From NCBI GenBank assembly GCA_026418535.1, contig JAOABC010000001.1, positions 248,001-312,000 of the forward strand: a DNA stretch of 64,000 bases, in the 5' to 3' direction. Every line of letters starts with the position of its first letter. The stretch's first letter is position 1. This DNA is from Hydrogenothermaceae bacterium. GTDB taxonomy: Bacteria; Aquificota; Aquificia; Aquificales; Hydrogenothermaceae. The translations under genes and the position numbers were made by a program. A model generated the notes under the pieces. It had not been told where the DNA came from and did not search any database. It saw only the letters and a list, made by a program, of their open reading frames with translations. Below are positions 36,969 to 45,591 of the stretch, piece after piece.

Positions 36969-37104
36969 CTTTTTGGTCTTTACTTTTCTGCTTTTCCTCG
37001 TTGTAAGACGCCTTTATAGATAGCCCCCACAGTAAACCTACTATTATGACCATCCATGTGAAGAATATTATCCCTGCCAACTCAAACCAGCTTGCTTCTT
37101 CCAT
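36952..37104 (-). CDS. 50-residue membrane protein
   Basis: A short gene with ATG at 37104 behind AGAGGTCATCTAAG, coding for 50 residues: acidic N-terminus (MEEASWFE), one hydrophobic helix (~9-29, ending LLWGLSIK) and a Lys/Glu-rich cytoplasmic tail. Its stop lies 17 bases inside the next gene, which suggests translational coupling with the DUF302-like membrane protein. The size, helix and charged tail recall small oxidase subunits (CcoQ/CydX type), but that is only a resemblance. Confidence 0.6.
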   Translation of the reverse strand: MEEASWFELAGIIFFTWMVIIVGLLWGLSIKASYNEEKQKSKDQKDGKEI

Positions 37105-37134
37105 CTTAGATGACCTCTTTAGGGATTTTAAAAA

Positions 37135-38109
37135 TTATACCACCAAAGCCTCTTTCTTTTGTTTTAAGAATTTCTTGGATGTTTCTATCAGTCTGTTTTT
37201 TACCTCAGAGTACTCTCCTCTCAATCTACAACCAGCTGCATCTTTGTGTCCACCACCTCCCAAGGATGATGCTATCTGTTGGACGTTTATCTCTCCTTTT
37301 CCTCTGAGAGACACTCTCCATGTATAGTGGTCTTCTTTCTGTATCATCAGTATAGCAACTTCCACTCCTTCTATACTTCTTGCAAAGTTCACAAAGCCCT
37401 CTGTCTCCTCTTCTACTGCTCCAACCTCTCTCAGGAAATCCCTGAATACTGTCATCAAGGTTATCCTTCCCCCACAGTGAAGCTCTAAGGTTGATAAGGA
37501 CTTTTGTAGTAGTAGTAGTGTGGAGAGCTTATTCCTCTCAAAAATCATCTTAGATATGTGGAATGGGTCCGCTCCTTTTGAGACTAAAAACTCTGCCATC
37601 TCAAAGGTTCTGTTATTTGTGTTGTTATATCTGAAACTACCTGTGTCTGTTATAAGTCCTGTGTAGAGACAAGTGGCGATTTCCTGATCTATCTCTTCTT
37701 CATCCCAATGACGCAGTATCTCACCAACAAGGTAGGTAGTAGATGGGCATCCAACCTCTATATAATCGTAGGGGCTCTCAAAGCTTCCACCTATGTGATG
37801 GTCTATCCTTATCACTTCTTTTGCATTTATATCTACTCCTGCTCTACTCTTTGATGCTGCATCTACCAAGATTGCTATCTCAAACTTCCTGTCTATAGGG
37901 AGTTTTTGGATCTCCTCACACTTTGGTAGGAAATTGTATATGTAGGGAACGCTGTCTTTCATCCCTGCTACCACATCCTTTCCTTTCTTTTTTAGGAAGA
38001 GGTAGAGTCCAAGCATACTTCCTATCCCATCCCCGTCTGGGTTCTCATGGGTGAATATAAGTATCTGTCTTTCTTCCCTCTTTAGCCTTTCCACTATGGG
38101 GACAATCAT
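37135..38109 (-). CDS. nrnA: DHH-family phosphoesterase, NrnA-like oligoribonuclease/pAp phosphatase
   Basis: A 324-residue protein with the NrnA layout: N-terminal DHH domain with THENPDGDGIGSMLGL (~20-35), a catalytic Asp in ILVDAASKS, the IDHHIGG motif (~127-133) and TGLITDTGSFRYNNT; the C-terminal DHHA1 domain ends with the substrate-binding SSLGGGGHKDAAGC (~288-301). NrnA degrades nano-RNAs and 3'-phosphoadenosine-5'-phosphate. GTG or other starts upstream are not favoured; ATG 38109 follows the nth stop closely. Confidence 0.9.
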   Translation of the reverse strand: MIVPIVERLKREERQILIFTHENPDGDGIGSMLGLYLFLKKKGKDVVAGMKDSVPYIYNFLPKCEEIQKLPIDRKFEIAILVDAASKSRAGVDINAKEVIRIDHHIGGSFESPYDYIEVGCPSTTYLVGEILRHWDEEEIDQEIATCLYTGLITDTGSFRYNNTNNRTFEMAEFLVSKGADPFHISKMIFERNKLSTLLLLQKSLSTLELHCGGRITLMTVFRDFLREVGAVEEETEGFVNFARSIEGVEVAILMIQKEDHYTWRVSLRGKGEINVQQIASSLGGGGHKDAAGCRLRGEYSEVKNRLIETSKKFLKQKKEALVV

Positions 38110-38114
38110 CTTGA

Positions 38115-38750
38115 TTACCTCGCTTTTTTCTTGTACGAACAGATATAGTATAGATTACACTCTCCACACTTTGGATTGTATGCTGTGCATATATACCTTC
38201 CAAATAAGACTAATGCTTTGGATATATAGATCCAGTTATCTTTCAAGAAGAACCTTGAGAGGTCTTCTTCCACTTTCTCCGGAGTTCTTCTTTGAGATAT
38301 CTTCAATCTCTTCGTTACAACTCTCATAACATGAGTATCTACAACTATGGCTGGTATGTTGAAAGTGTTTACCAGTATAGTGGAAGCTGTTTTCCTCCCT
38401 ACTCTCGGAAGCATCGTAAGTTCTTTTATACTATCTGGTACTTTCCTATCAAACCTCTCAACCAAAGAGTTTGCACACTCTTTTATGAGGAGAGCTTTTC
38501 TCCTGTAAAAACCTAATGGTTTTAGAATATTCTCCAACTCATGAATGTCTGCCTTTGCTAAGTCTCTGGGAGATGGATACTTCTCAAATAGTTTTGGAGA
38601 TACTTGATTTACTCTCTTATCTGTAGTCTGGGCAGAAAGGATAACTACTATCAGAAGTTGGTATAGATTTTTGTAGTCTAGTTCTATTCTTGGCTCCGGA
38701 AAGTGTTTTTTTAGACCTTCTACAACTTCTTTCTCACTGAAGTTTACCAT
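38115..38750 (-). CDS. nth: Endonuclease III
   Basis: A 211-residue DNA glycosylase/AP lyase for oxidised pyrimidines. The helix-hairpin-helix LTMLPRVGRKTASTILVN (~108-125) contains the catalytic Lys of VGRKTA, and the catalytic Asp lies in VVDTHVMRVVTKRL. The [4Fe-4S] site C-x6-C-x2-C-x5-C at the C-terminus (CTAYNPKCGECNLYYIC) is complete. It overlaps the exonuclease start by 1 base; the two DNA-repair genes form an operon with hemB upstream. Confidence 0.95.
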   Translation of the reverse strand: MVNFSEKEVVEGLKKHFPEPRIELDYKNLYQLLIVVILSAQTTDKRVNQVSPKLFEKYPSPRDLAKADIHELENILKPLGFYRRKALLIKECANSLVERFDRKVPDSIKELTMLPRVGRKTASTILVNTFNIPAIVVDTHVMRVVTKRLKISQRRTPEKVEEDLSRFFLKDNWIYISKALVLFGRYICTAYNPKCGECNLYYICSYKKKAR

Positions 38751-39640
38751 CAGAATAAACTCTTCTGTTCAAACTCTCTTTTTTCCTTGACTTTCTCTTT
38801 GGGACTATCTTTTAGAAAGCTTTTAAAACCAAGTTCTCCAAAAAGTTCCTTTAATTTTATAAAATCTGCTTTCTCCCTTTTAAGGCTCTCTATCTGTATA
38901 TCAAAGGGAACAGTGTAGAGTTTAAGTAACTCTCTGGACTTTTTAACATCCTCAAAGGATATACCCTTAAATAACTTTCTATACTTCTGGGGAAGCTTTT
39001 CTATGTTTTCCATAATTCTCTCTAGTGAACCAAACTGATTAAGGAGCTGTCGGGCTGCTTTTGGGCCAACTCCTTTTATACCTGGAACGTTGTCTATAGT
39101 ATCTCCTATAAGTGTAAGGTAATCTAAGAATTGGTTGGCTTCTACTCCGTACTTTTTGTATACCTCGATTTTATCGTAAAGGATTTCACTTATAGGATTG
39201 TAGACCTTAATACCTTCTCCAACAAGTTGTATCATGTCTTTATCCGGACTGACTACGATAACCTCAAAACCGTTCTTTGTGGCTTCTTTGCTAAGGGTAG
39301 CTATAATATCATCTGCTTCGTATTTCTCCATCTCCACTATCTTTATCCCTAGAAGTGTGAGTATCTGTTTTATATATGGAATCTGTGGTTTTAGATCGTT
39401 CGGTGTTTCTCTCCTGGTTGCCTTATAGTCTTGGTAAGCTTCGTGCCGGATGGTTTTTCCTTTTGCATCAAAAACAGCAATCACATAATCTGTTTGAAAG
39501 TCTTCAAGGAGTTTCAGTAGCATCCGGATAAAACCGTAGATTGCTCCTGTAGGAAGTCCTTTTTCGGAGGTAAGAGGTGGTAGAGCAAAGAAGGCTCTGT
39601 ATATATAGGATGATGAGTCTATAAGAAGTAGCCTTTTCAT
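38750..39640 (-). CDS. 5'-3' exonuclease (stand-alone Pol I N-terminal-type domain)
   Basis: A 296-residue flap-type nuclease equal to the N-terminal domain of DNA polymerase I. Metal-binding acids are seen in [40 protein letters not shown] and [12 protein letters not shown]; the helix-hairpin-helix is [25 protein letters not shown]. Aquificales DNA polymerase I lacks this domain, and the nuclease is supplied in trans, which this gene fits. It removes RNA primers and flaps. It overlaps hemB by 4 bases. Confidence 0.9.
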   Translation of the reverse strand: MKRLLLIDSSSYIYRAFFALPPLTSEKGLPTGAIYGFIRMLLKLLEDFQTDYVIAVFDAKGKTIRHEAYQDYKATRRETPNDLKPQIPYIKQILTLLGIKIVEMEKYEADDIIATLSKEATKNGFEVIVVSPDKDMIQLVGEGIKVYNPISEILYDKIEVYKKYGVEANQFLDYLTLIGDTIDNVPGIKGVGPKAARQLLNQFGSLERIMENIEKLPQKYRKLFKGISFEDVKKSRELLKLYTVPFDIQIESLKREKADFIKLKELFGELGFKSFLKDSPKEKVKEKREFEQKSLF

Positions 39641-40611
39641 GATTTTATTATTTTCGCTACCTCCTTAGCGAAATATGTAATAATTATATCAGCTCCAGCT
39701 CTCTTTATAGAAGTGATGGTTTCCATCATAACTTTCTTCTCATCAATCCAACCAAGTTTACCTGCAGCTTTTATAAGAGAGTACTCTCCACTCACATTGT
39801 AAGCGGCAATAGGGATGTTAAACAGCTCCTTTATATTCCTTATTATGTCCAGATAGGCAAGAGCTGGCTTTACCATAACTATATCTGCACCTTCTTCTAT
39901 GTCAAGCTGAACCTCTCTAAGGGCTTCTTTTCTATTTCCTGGGTCCATCTGATATGTTCTCCTGTCTCCAAAAGCAGGGGTAGAGTCCGCAGCCTCTCTA
40001 AACGGTCCATAGTAGGAAGAAGCATACTTTGCAGAGTAGGACATGATAGGTATGTGGTCAAATCCTGCACAGTCAAGAGCTTCTCTGATGGTTTTCACCA
40101 CCCCGTCCATCATTCCAGAAGGAGCTACCATATCTACTCCAGCTTTAGCATGGGATACGACCTGTTTCCTAGTGTTCTCTAAAGTTTCGTCGTTGTCTAC
40201 ATCATTGTCATGGAGTACTCCACAGTGTCCATGGGATGTGTACTCACAGAAACATACATCGCTTATAACGTAAAGTTGAGGATAATTTTTCTTTATAAAC
40301 CTGATGGTTCTCTGTATTATTCCTTCTTCGTTCCATGTATCTGAGCCTACCTCATCTTTATGGGATGGGATTCCAAATAGGAGAACAGCGGGAATACCAA
40401 GGTTTACCACCTCATCGAGTTCCTTTGGAAGTCTGTCTAGAGAATATCTGTATATCCCAGGCATGGAAAAAATCTCTTTTTCTATGTTTTCTCCATCCTC
40501 CACAAATACTGGGTATATAAGGTCGTCTACTGTGATGGTAGTTTCTCTGATTAATCTTCTTATATTTTCATTTTTCCTAAGTCTTCTTAATCTGTTTACT
40601 GGAAAAGGCAT
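39637..40611 (-). CDS. hemB: Delta-aminolevulinic acid dehydratase (porphobilinogen synthase)
   Basis: A 324-residue haem-pathway enzyme. The zinc-type cysteine cluster is present ([14 protein letters not shown], ~118-131), the two active-site lysines lie in [16 protein letters not shown] and [12 protein letters not shown], and [12 protein letters not shown] is the family signature. It condenses two ALA molecules to porphobilinogen, needed for the many cytochromes in this window. ATG 40611 with AGGAGG in the upstream leader. Confidence 0.97.
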   Translation of the reverse strand: MPFPVNRLRRLRKNENIRRLIRETTITVDDLIYPVFVEDGENIEKEIFSMPGIYRYSLDRLPKELDEVVNLGIPAVLLFGIPSHKDEVGSDTWNEEGIIQRTIRFIKKNYPQLYVISDVCFCEYTSHGHCGVLHDNDVDNDETLENTRKQVVSHAKAGVDMVAPSGMMDGVVKTIREALDCAGFDHIPIMSYSAKYASSYYGPFREAADSTPAFGDRRTYQMDPGNRKEALREVQLDIEEGADIVMVKPALAYLDIIRNIKELFNIPIAAYNVSGEYSLIKAAGKLGWIDEKKVMMETITSIKRAGADIIITYFAKEVAKIIKS

Positions 40612-40672
40612 TCTATCCTCCTTTTACCTTTTATATACTATTTTACTTTACAGAGATATTCAACCAAAGCTC

Positions 40673-41341
40673 TTACACCGATTCTACCTTCTTCTCTCTT
40701 TGGTTCCGGAGCTTCGATAGAAAGGTTTTAGTCTGCTCTATGTGAGCGCCCCTAAGTAGAACTAGTCTTGAGTGTTCATAATCCATTTTATGGATTTTAC
40801 AATCCATCTTTAGTTTTTCACTTATCTCTCTAGAGAAGTTGATCGCACTGTCCACTATAGCTAACCTTAAATTTTCTATCTTGATTTTTAGCAAGTTGTC
40901 TGACACTCCCCAGAACAGGTTTGATACACTGTAGTTTACCCTTTCTCCATAGCTATCTTTGATCTTCCGTAAAGTTTCAAGGATTAGGTTCTGATCTTTA
41001 GGCTCTTTTAGTCTGAACTGGTACTGTATGTTTCCTTTGTATCCGGAACATCTCATCTTTTCTTTTTCCCACCAGCAGTTTTTGTATACAGAGTAGCTTC
41101 CACCTGAGTAGTATAAACTAAGGGCTCTAACATTTTTATCCAACTCTCCGAGAATATACAAGACCTCTGACTCTTTTTGTCCTGATGAATCTACGTATAC
41201 AGGTAAGAAAAGGGTATCCGGTTCTATAGACTCGCTCTCCTCAAATACTATAGATACTTTTGCTATGTCTATCTGGTTTGCAAGGGAGTGTGTTATGATT
41301 ATTAATACAAAAAGAGGGGTGAATATATGGTATACCTTCAT
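40673..41341 (-). CDS. Exported SIMPL/DUF541-like protein
   Basis: A 222-residue protein with a signal peptide (1-~21, ending HSLANQ). The C-terminal half (~110-200) resembles the SIMPL (DUF541) domain: LILETLRKIKDSYGERVNYSVSNLFWGVSD, then AIVDSAINFSREISEKLKMDCKIHKMDYEHS. Two cysteines (KNCWW and MRCSG) in the middle could form a disulfide. Periplasmic role unknown. It is preceded by a hairpin that separates it from the upstream lipoprotein gene. Confidence 0.6.
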   Translation of the reverse strand: MKVYHIFTPLFVLIIITHSLANQIDIAKVSIVFEESESIEPDTLFLPVYVDSSGQKESEVLYILGELDKNVRALSLYYSGGSYSVYKNCWWEKEKMRCSGYKGNIQYQFRLKEPKDQNLILETLRKIKDSYGERVNYSVSNLFWGVSDNLLKIKIENLRLAIVDSAINFSREISEKLKMDCKIHKMDYEHSRLVLLRGAHIEQTKTFLSKLRNQREKKVESV

Positions 41342-41359
41342 ACCTTAACTCCAGAGAGG

Positions 41360-41378
41360 TATAGCCTCTGAGGCTATA
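41360..41378 (-). terminator. Intergenic hairpin
   Basis: TATAGCC (41360-41366) pairs with GGCTATA (41372-41378) around TCTGA, between the glycine-zipper lipoprotein gene and the downstream gene on the minus strand. No T run follows it on that strand, so it may be an mRNA-stability or attenuation hairpin rather than a full terminator. Confidence 0.3.
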
Positions 41379-41380
41379 AA

Positions 41381-41809
41381 TCAGTATTTCCTCTCTATCT
41401 TTTCACTCTCACAGATTTCCTTGATCTGGTCTTTTACAAGCTTTCCATTCTCGTATATTTTCTCTTGGACTTTATGGCATCTTGTCTTTGCATCGTATCC
41501 AACCGGTGTTGCCTCGTATACACCTCTACCATCCTCTGTCTGGTATCTTACAGGCTGATTTGTCTGGATAGCCTCTACAGCTCCCCTTTTAGATATCTCC
41601 GCTATTGTAGCTCCGGCTATAGCTCCTATAACTCCACCTATAACACCACCCTTCCATTTGTTCCCGCTTGTAAGGATTGCTCCTGCTGTGGCACCAGTTA
41701 CTGCACCCATTAATCCCCCTTCGTAGGTAGTGTTTGATGGTCTGTAGGTTTGGGCACAACTTGCAAGAAATACTGAGGCTACTAAGCTTCCTGCTAATAC
41801 TTTTCTCAT
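41381..41809 (-). CDS. Glycine-zipper lipoprotein
   Basis: A 142-residue lipoprotein (signal with lipobox FLASC, Cys18). Residues ~30-72 form a glycine zipper: GGLMGAVTGATAGAIL and GGVIGGVIGAIAGATIAE, two membrane-inserting helices as in the 17-kDa surface antigen/SlyB type. The C-terminal ~65 residues form a soluble part with a Cys pair (RCHKVQ and EICESE), as in related outer-membrane lipoproteins. Probable outer-membrane integrity role. ATG 41809 follows AGGAGG. Confidence 0.8.
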   Translation of the reverse strand: MRKVLAGSLVASVFLASCAQTYRPSNTTYEGGLMGAVTGATAGAILTSGNKWKGGVIGGVIGAIAGATIAEISKRGAVEAIQTNQPVRYQTEDGRGVYEATPVGYDAKTRCHKVQEKIYENGKLVKDQIKEICESEKIERKY

Positions 41810-41822
41810 TTTCTAAACCTCC

Positions 41823-42521
41823 TTATGTTAGTTTAAACTTAGCTTGACATATAGCCACTATAACAGCAGCCTCCATCCTTAGAACCGTTCTACTTAAGGA
41901 TAGAGGGATAAAACCCTCTCTCTTCAACAGATTTACCTCTTCCTCTTCCAAGCCACCTTCCGGACCGATCAGTATACTCACCTCTCTTTCCTGTTTGACC
42001 TCTAAACTCTTAAGAGTATTTTTTTTCTCTTTCTCATAGAAAACCAACTTAAGACAATCGTCTAACTTAATTTTATGGATTTCTATCGGGTTTTCAATAG
42101 TTAAAGGGAATGGTCTCTTACACTGTTTTATAGACTGTAAGGCTATTCTCTGCCACTTATCTATCTTTTTTTGGACATCCTTCTGTTTTACAGCTGATCT
42201 CCTTGATAAAACCGGAGTAAGTATTTTGACACCCAGTTGTGATATAGGTTCTATAATGTCATCTACCTTTGAAAGCTGGTTTGGCATACAGAGAAACAAA
42301 TGGATATTTAACTCTTCTTGGATAATTTCCAGTTTCTTTATAGGCTTTACTAAAGCCTTTCTTTTGTCTATCTGGAGTATCTCTCCCTCATAGATATTCC
42401 CTTCTAAATCGTTCACCTCTACTCTGTCAGACAGATTTAGCCTGAGGACTTTTAGGTGTTTTAGCTCTTCCTCTGTTATGGTGAGTAGCTCGCCTTCCTT
42501 CTTACCTATCAACCTATACAT
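41823..42521 (-). CDS. rsmE: 16S rRNA m3U1498 methyltransferase
   Basis: A 232-residue SPOUT methyltransferase with an N-terminal PUA-like domain (~1-70) and the knot motifs ILIGPEGGLEEEEVNLL (~183-199) and LSRTVLRMEAAVIVAI (~208-223). A region IALQSIKQCKRPFPLTI (~127-143) corresponds to the family's EQxxR segment, with KQCKR in its place. It methylates U1498 of 16S rRNA. It overlaps the ABC permease gene by 8 bases. Confidence 0.92.
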   Translation of the reverse strand: MYRLIGKKEGELLTITEEELKHLKVLRLNLSDRVEVNDLEGNIYEGEILQIDKRKALVKPIKKLEIIQEELNIHLFLCMPNQLSKVDDIIEPISQLGVKILTPVLSRRSAVKQKDVQKKIDKWQRIALQSIKQCKRPFPLTIENPIEIHKIKLDDCLKLVFYEKEKKNTLKSLEVKQEREVSILIGPEGGLEEEEVNLLKREGFIPLSLSRTVLRMEAAVIVAICQAKFKLT

Positions 42522-43332
42522 CTAACCTAAGTATCCTCTTAGTGATTGCCAATATGAAAAATATTAGAGAGTATACTATAACTATCGTTGATCCGGATGG
42601 TAAGTTAAACTCAAAGGAGATAACTATTCCCAATACAACGGTCAGTATACTTATTAGCAAAGATGAGATAAGTATTTTTCGGTAATGCCAGAAAATCTGG
42701 GATGCAGTGGCAGCAGGTAGTATCATCATTGCTGAGGAGAGTATAGAGCCTACCAACTTTATAGATAGGACTGTAGCGATAGCTACTGTAGAGAGAAGAG
42801 AGTAGTATAGCAGCTCACTGTTTATCCCGGATACTTTTGCAAGCTCATCGTCAAAACAGCAGTAGAGAATTTTGTCAAAGAACATATAAAAAAAGACCAA
42901 TGTAAAGAGTGTAAAGATACCCAAGAGTACTATATCCTCTGTTGTTATAGTTAGTATGTTTCCGAAGAGGAAGGCAAAGAGGTCTGAGTTGTAGTTATTT
43001 GAAAAAGATATAAGGACTACTCCAAGGGCCATGGAGAGAGATAGGAGTATACCGATAGATAGATCTTCGTGTAGTTTGTTAGTCCTACTTAGGTATCCTA
43101 TTATAAGTCCCACTATAACTGCGAATATGCTCCCGCTTAAGGATGGAGATATACCTGCTAAGTATCCGATTGCCAATCCACCGAAAGCTGCATGGGATAT
43201 TCCTATATTTATGAAGGACCAGCTCTTCATGTATATAAACAGAGATAGGACAGAAAGGACTATAGCAAGTATGACTCCACCTACCAGAGCATTCCTTAAG
43301 AAGTCTACAGTAAAAATGTCCAGTATCATCAA
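42514..43332 (-). CDS. Metal ABC transporter permease (ZnuB/MntB-type)
   Basis: A 272-residue integral membrane protein with about 7-8 helices of the ABC-3 family. Signature segments are the GISHAAFGGLAIGYLAG region (~43-59), VSGINSELLYYSLLS (~166-180) and VGSILSSAMMILPAATA (~200-216). These permeases import Zn2+ or Mn2+ (sometimes Fe2+). The ATPase gene is directly upstream with a 4-base overlap; no solute-binding protein is in the window, so the metal is not defined. Confidence 0.88.
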   Translation of the reverse strand: MMILDIFTVDFLRNALVGGVILAIVLSVLSLFIYMKSWSFINIGISHAAFGGLAIGYLAGISPSLSGSIFAVIVGLIIGYLSRTNKLHEDLSIGILLSLSMALGVVLISFSNNYNSDLFAFLFGNILTITTEDIVLLGIFTLFTLVFFYMFFDKILYCCFDDELAKVSGINSELLYYSLLSTVAIATVLSIKLVGSILSSAMMILPAATASQIFWHYRKILISSLLISILTVVLGIVISFEFNLPSGSTIVIVYSLIFFILAITKRILRLDV

Positions 43333-44111
43333 TGTTTTACACCTTCCACTAGTTTATCAGGCATAAAGTGTTGACAGGTTACACACTCCGGAGAGTGGAT
43401 TAAAAGGTTCACATCCAAACCGTACAGGCTTTCCAGTACCTTTGTCTGGAAGAACTCCCTCGGTCTTCCAAAGAAGTGTAGTCTTCTGTTTAGTCCTGCT
43501 ACTTTATGGACATAGTTTGCAACCACTCCCACATCGTGGGATACCATAACTATAGTTATTTTATTCTCTTGATTTATCTTTTTGAGAAACTCATAGAAGT
43601 TTTCTTGAGCTACCACATCCACCCCTGTAGATGGCTCATCAAGGAGAAGTATATCTGGCCTGGAGATGAGAGCTCTGGCTATCATTATCCTCTGCTGCTG
43701 TCCTCCGGAGAGTTTCCCAAAGGGATACTCCTCAAAACCACCCATTCCTACATACTCTATGTATTCTCTTGCTACCTTCTCTTTGTCCTTTTTTCTACCC
43801 TTCTTATTTACTAACCCAAACATAATCACATCAAGGGCTCTAACGGGAAATTTTGCATCAAAGGAGGACTTCTGGGGTAAATATCCTAGTTTACCATCTT
43901 TTATATAGTCTCTGGGAAGCTTACCGTTTATGTGGACTATCCCTGAGGAAGGCTTTAGAAAACCAAGTATAGTTTTTATTAGAGTCGTCTTTCCACTACC
44001 GTTTGGCCCAACTATAGCTACTATCTCACCCTTATCTATCTTAAGGTTTATATCCTCAAGGATGATTTTATTCTCTAATATAACAGACAGACTTCTTATA
44101 TCCACCATCAA
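43329..44111 (-). CDS. Metal ABC transporter ATP-binding protein (ZnuC-type)
   Basis: A 260-residue ABC ATPase: Walker A GPNGSGKTTL (~34-43), Q-loop YLPQKSS, signature LSGGQQQRIMIARAL (~133-147), Walker B ILLDEPSTGVD (~155-165) and H-loop VSHDVGVV. The C-terminal tail contains HSPECVTCQHFMPD, a Cys/His-rich segment that could sense or bind metal. It is coupled to the permease gene and to the upstream alcohol dehydrogenase gene by 4-base overlaps. Confidence 0.9.
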   Translation of the reverse strand: MMVDIRSLSVILENKIILEDINLKIDKGEIVAIVGPNGSGKTTLIKTILGFLKPSSGIVHINGKLPRDYIKDGKLGYLPQKSSFDAKFPVRALDVIMFGLVNKKGRKKDKEKVAREYIEYVGMGGFEEYPFGKLSGGQQQRIMIARALISRPDILLLDEPSTGVDVVAQENFYEFLKKINQENKITIVMVSHDVGVVANYVHKVAGLNRRLHFFGRPREFFQTKVLESLYGLDVNLLIHSPECVTCQHFMPDKLVEGVKH

Positions 44112-45139
44112 TCGATCCTTACCACAATCTTACCAAAGAACTGCCTGCTGAGTAGCTTTTCGTAAGCCTTCTGCACCTGCTCTAAACTGTATACACTATC
44201 TATAACAGGTTTTAGTTTTTCTGGAAAGAGCTTCATCAGTTCTAAGAACTCTCCCTTAGTTCCCATATAGATACCGTGTATAGTTAAATTTTTTCCAAAA
44301 ATCTGTCTTAAATTGACCGTCGCTTCCGCGCCGGTAGTGGAACCAAAGGTTATAACCCTTCCACCTCTCTTTGCACACTGGATGGACTTCGGAAAAGTTT
44401 GAGCCCCAATATGGTCAACCACTATATCGCAGAGTTTTCCCTCTGTATACTCCTTAACTTTCAGAAGAAAGTCCTCTTTACCGTAATTTATAACGAAGTC
44501 TGCCCCAAGCTCTCTAACTTTCTCCTCTTTCCAATCATCTCCCACGGTAGTAATAACAGTCCCATTGTAGAGTTTTGCTATCTGTATCAGAGCTGTTCCT
44601 ACTCCAGAAGTCCCACCGTGTATCAATACGGTTTCACCCTGTTTTATCCTTGCTCTACTTACGAGGGAGTGCCAAGATGTTATGTAGGTTATTGGTATAC
44701 AGCTCGCCTCTTCGAAAGACAGGCCTTTAGGTATCTTAAACACGTTAACTCCAGGGACCTTCACATACTCAGCAGAAACACCACTCTCTACGGTCCCAAG
44801 AGGCCTGAACTTATCACATTCATTATCTTTTCCGGATATACACCTCTCACATATACCACAGGATATTCCGGAGAATATAACCACCCTATCTCCTTCCTTC
44901 AGATGTTTCACAGAACTACCAACCTTTTCTACTACTCCAGACCCATCAGAAGCGAATATATGAGGAAGAGGAATCTCCATAGGGTATTTACCCTCCATAA
45001 CCCAAACATCAAGATGATTGAGAGAGAAAGCTTTTATCCGGATTAAAACTTCATCCTCTCTCTCTATCTCAGGCTTCGGTAGTTGACCAACCTTTATTCT
45101 CTTGTATCCCTTAAGCTCTTTATAGTAAGCTGCTTTCAT
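44108..45139 (-). CDS. Zinc-type alcohol dehydrogenase/quinone oxidoreductase family protein
   Basis: A 343-residue medium-chain dehydrogenase. The structural-zinc lobe is present (SCGICERCISGKDNEC, ~96-111), and the NAD(P) site is VLIHGGTSGVGTALIQIAK (~169-187). The catalytic-zinc region shows the SDGSGVVEKVG variant (~66-76), so catalytic zinc binding is uncertain. Substrate unknown. As the first gene of an operon with a Zn/Mn transporter, behind an operator-like palindrome, it may be part of a metal-responsive unit. Confidence 0.82.
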   Translation of the reverse strand: MKAAYYKELKGYKRIKVGQLPKPEIEREDEVLIRIKAFSLNHLDVWVMEGKYPMEIPLPHIFASDGSGVVEKVGSSVKHLKEGDRVVIFSGISCGICERCISGKDNECDKFRPLGTVESGVSAEYVKVPGVNVFKIPKGLSFEEASCIPITYITSWHSLVSRARIKQGETVLIHGGTSGVGTALIQIAKLYNGTVITTVGDDWKEEKVRELGADFVINYGKEDFLLKVKEYTEGKLCDIVVDHIGAQTFPKSIQCAKRGGRVITFGSTTGAEATVNLRQIFGKNLTIHGIYMGTKGEFLELMKLFPEKLKPVIDSVYSLEQVQKAYEKLLSRQFFGKIVVRID

Positions 45140-45153
45140 TTTTTACCTCTAAT

Positions 45154-45167
45154 ACTGAAATTTCAGT
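45154..45167. promoter_or_regulatory. Perfect 14-bp palindrome at the predicted start site, operator candidate
   Basis: ACTGAAATTTCAGT is a perfect palindrome. It begins 2 bases downstream of the minus-strand -10 hexamer (45169-45174) and so covers the predicted transcription start of the dehydrogenase-metal transporter operon. That is the usual place for a repressor operator. No hairpin role is likely, as there is no loop. Confidence 0.6.
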
Positions 45168-45168
45168 T

Positions 45169-45197
45169 ATTATACTTCTATTTTCCACTTATTTCCA
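45169..45197 (-). promoter_or_regulatory. Promoter of the dehydrogenase-metal ABC operon
   Basis: On the minus strand: TGGAAA (45192-45197), 17 bases, TATAAT (45169-45174). Predicted start about 45162, inside the palindrome; the AGAGG ribosome site and ATG 45139 follow. Confidence 0.6.
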
Positions 45198-45411
45198 TTA
45201 ACGGAGAGGCTGTTAAAAAAATAGAAAGCATTAATACACATACCAAAAATATTAACTCCACTATCATCATGATACTCTATAAACAAATGTACTCCTCTCA
45301 AAGTGGTCCACCTCTCTTTTTGGTAGGTTTATTATGTTTGGATCTATACTAATTGAACTTCTTCTTTTCTATCCTTGTTTCTTGGATTTTTAAACAGTTT
45401 CTTACCTGCTC
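45198..45411. other. Gene-free A+T-rich stretch
   Basis: No gene is supported. It contains the second copy of the 32-base repeat and, on the minus strand around it, a degenerate reading frame with stops that reads like worn coding sequence (E-Y-H-D-D-S-G-V-N-I-F-G). It lies between the divergent promoters of the dehydrogenase operon and tRNA-Ser. Confidence 0.5.
45240..45271 (-). repeat. 32-base dispersed repeat, copy 2
   Basis: The complement of this segment matches 25921-25952 except at three positions (see copy 1). Flanking similarity is low, so what remains is a short conserved core of an older element. Confidence 0.6.
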
Positions 45412-45440
45412 TTGAATTTACATGATTTTTGTAGTATATT
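45412..45440 (+). promoter_or_regulatory. Promoter of the tRNA-Ser operon
   Basis: TTGAAT (45412-45417), 17 bases, TATATT (45435-45440). The start would be about 45447, 9 bases before tRNA-Ser. The second tRNA and the zinc-ribbon gene follow with no clear terminator between. Confidence 0.6.
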
Positions 45441-45455
45441 ATTAATCTATTGTTA

Positions 45456-45543
45456 GGAGGAGTGGCTGAGTGGACGAAAGCGGGTGATTTGAAATCACTT
45501 GAGGGTTGACAGCCCTCCGGGGGTTCGAATCCCTCCTCCTCCG
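45456..45543 (+). tRNA. tRNA-Ser (anticodon TGA)
   Basis: An 88-base tRNA with a long variable arm. Acceptor GGAGGAG pairs with CTCCTCC, discriminator G at 45543. The anticodon stem GGTGA/TCACT holds loop TTTGAAA, so the anticodon is TGA. The variable arm GAGGGTTGACAGCCCTC forms a stem, and the T loop is TTCGAAT. CCA is not encoded. Confidence 0.96.
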
Positions 45544-45591
45544 CTTGACTGTTCAGGCTGAATATGATAAGATACTAGTCTTGACTCAATA

